In this document: positions 6,654 to 6,787 of the stretch, piece after piece
How the letters are laid out: the number at the start of each line of letters is the position of its first letter
Numbering within the stretch: position 1 is the stretch's first letter
Source: Planctomycetota bacterium
Lineage (GTDB): Bacteria > Planctomycetota > Phycisphaerae > WQYP01
Direction of reading: 5' to 3'
DNA: 6,787 nt
NCBI GenBank assembly: GCA_021828935.1
Contig: JAJZCU010000112.1
Coordinates: forward strand, 1 to 6,787
Translations under genes and position numbers: made by a program
The notes under the pieces: model-generated
Told to the model about the DNA's origin: nothing
Databases searched by the model: none
Seen by the model: the letters and a program-made list of their open reading frames with translations, nothing else

Positions 6654-6787
6654 TTGAAATTCCGATGCAAAACCAAGGTCGTCTCCCGGCGACGCTGGCG
6701 GACACCCCACAACACTATTTTGCCGCCAGCCGTTTGGCCGCCATTCCATAACGCTGAGCTGGTGAGAACGATGGCACATGGCGTTTG
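6654..6787. other. Upstream region of the minus-strand gene pair
   Basis: No convincing gene or promoter is visible here if the start at 6653 is right. The minus-strand frame stays open to 6779, so an N-terminal extension of the small helical protein (up to 42 residues) cannot be excluded. Its composition is Trp/Arg/Pro-rich and no good ribosome binding site precedes the ATGs at 6749 or 6779. Confidence 0.4.
6694..6730. repeat. Inverted repeat upstream of the minus-strand gene pair
   Basis: GCTGGCGG (6694-6701) and CCGCCAGC (6723-6730) are perfect 8-base inverted arms separated by 21 bases. The near arm is 41 bases before the proposed start at 6653, a reasonable place for an operator or leader hairpin. 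In GC-rich DNA such a pair can occur by chance. Confidence 0.35.

Noticed and set aside
5851..6657. Plus-strand frames of 121 and 145 codons opposite the minus-strand pair
   Set aside because: They are Ser/Arg/Pro-rich with no recognisable pattern, while the minus-strand frames give well-formed helices and strands.

Overview
The window is a piece of a moderately GC-rich bacterial chromosome. Most of it (positions 1 to 4984, plus strand) is a tightly packed RNA-repair operon: the 3' end of hen1 (RNA 3'-terminal 2'-O-methyltransferase), two tandem DNA-polymerase-beta-type nucleotidyltransferases of the RlaP family (COG3541/PF10127 type), and a complete three-domain pnkp (5' kinase, 2',3' phosphatase, RNA ligase). 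All three junctions overlap by 4 to 11 bases, so the four proteins are probably translated from one message. The operon promoter lies upstream of the window.

Established biology of this family: Pnkp removes the 2',3'-cyclic phosphate and phosphorylates the 5'-OH left by ribotoxin cleavage of tRNA or other RNA. Hen1 methylates the 2'-OH of the 3' end before sealing, so the repaired site resists re-cleavage. The Pnkp ligase domain then joins the ends and depends on the Hen1 N-terminal half for activity. RlaP proteins are predicted nucleotidyltransferases found beside RNA-repair ligases. Their reaction is not firmly known; adding or replacing nucleotides at a broken end is a reasonable inference. 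Having two divergent copies between hen1 and pnkp, one with an extra N-terminal beta-rich module, is the most interesting point in the window.

Positions 4985 to 5060 are a short spacer with a good -10 box. A single Uma2-family (DUF820, PD-(D/E)xK fold) gene follows at 5061 to 5627. It ends 12 bases from a convergent minus-strand pair. The promoter-proximal member (6324 to 6653) is a small all-helical protein of unknown function. The promoter-distal member (5640 to 6308) is an uncharacterised protein with a His-then-Cys arrangement reminiscent of circularly permuted papain/NlpC-P60-like folds. The last 134 bases (6654 to 6787) are upstream of this pair and hold only a modest inverted repeat.

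The source cannot be fixed from the sequence. GC-rich codon use, a Uma2 gene and the two uncharacterised proteins remind me of Planctomycetes or another large-genome environmental phylum, but this is a weak inference. No tRNA, rRNA, CRISPR array, insertion sequence or attachment site is visible.
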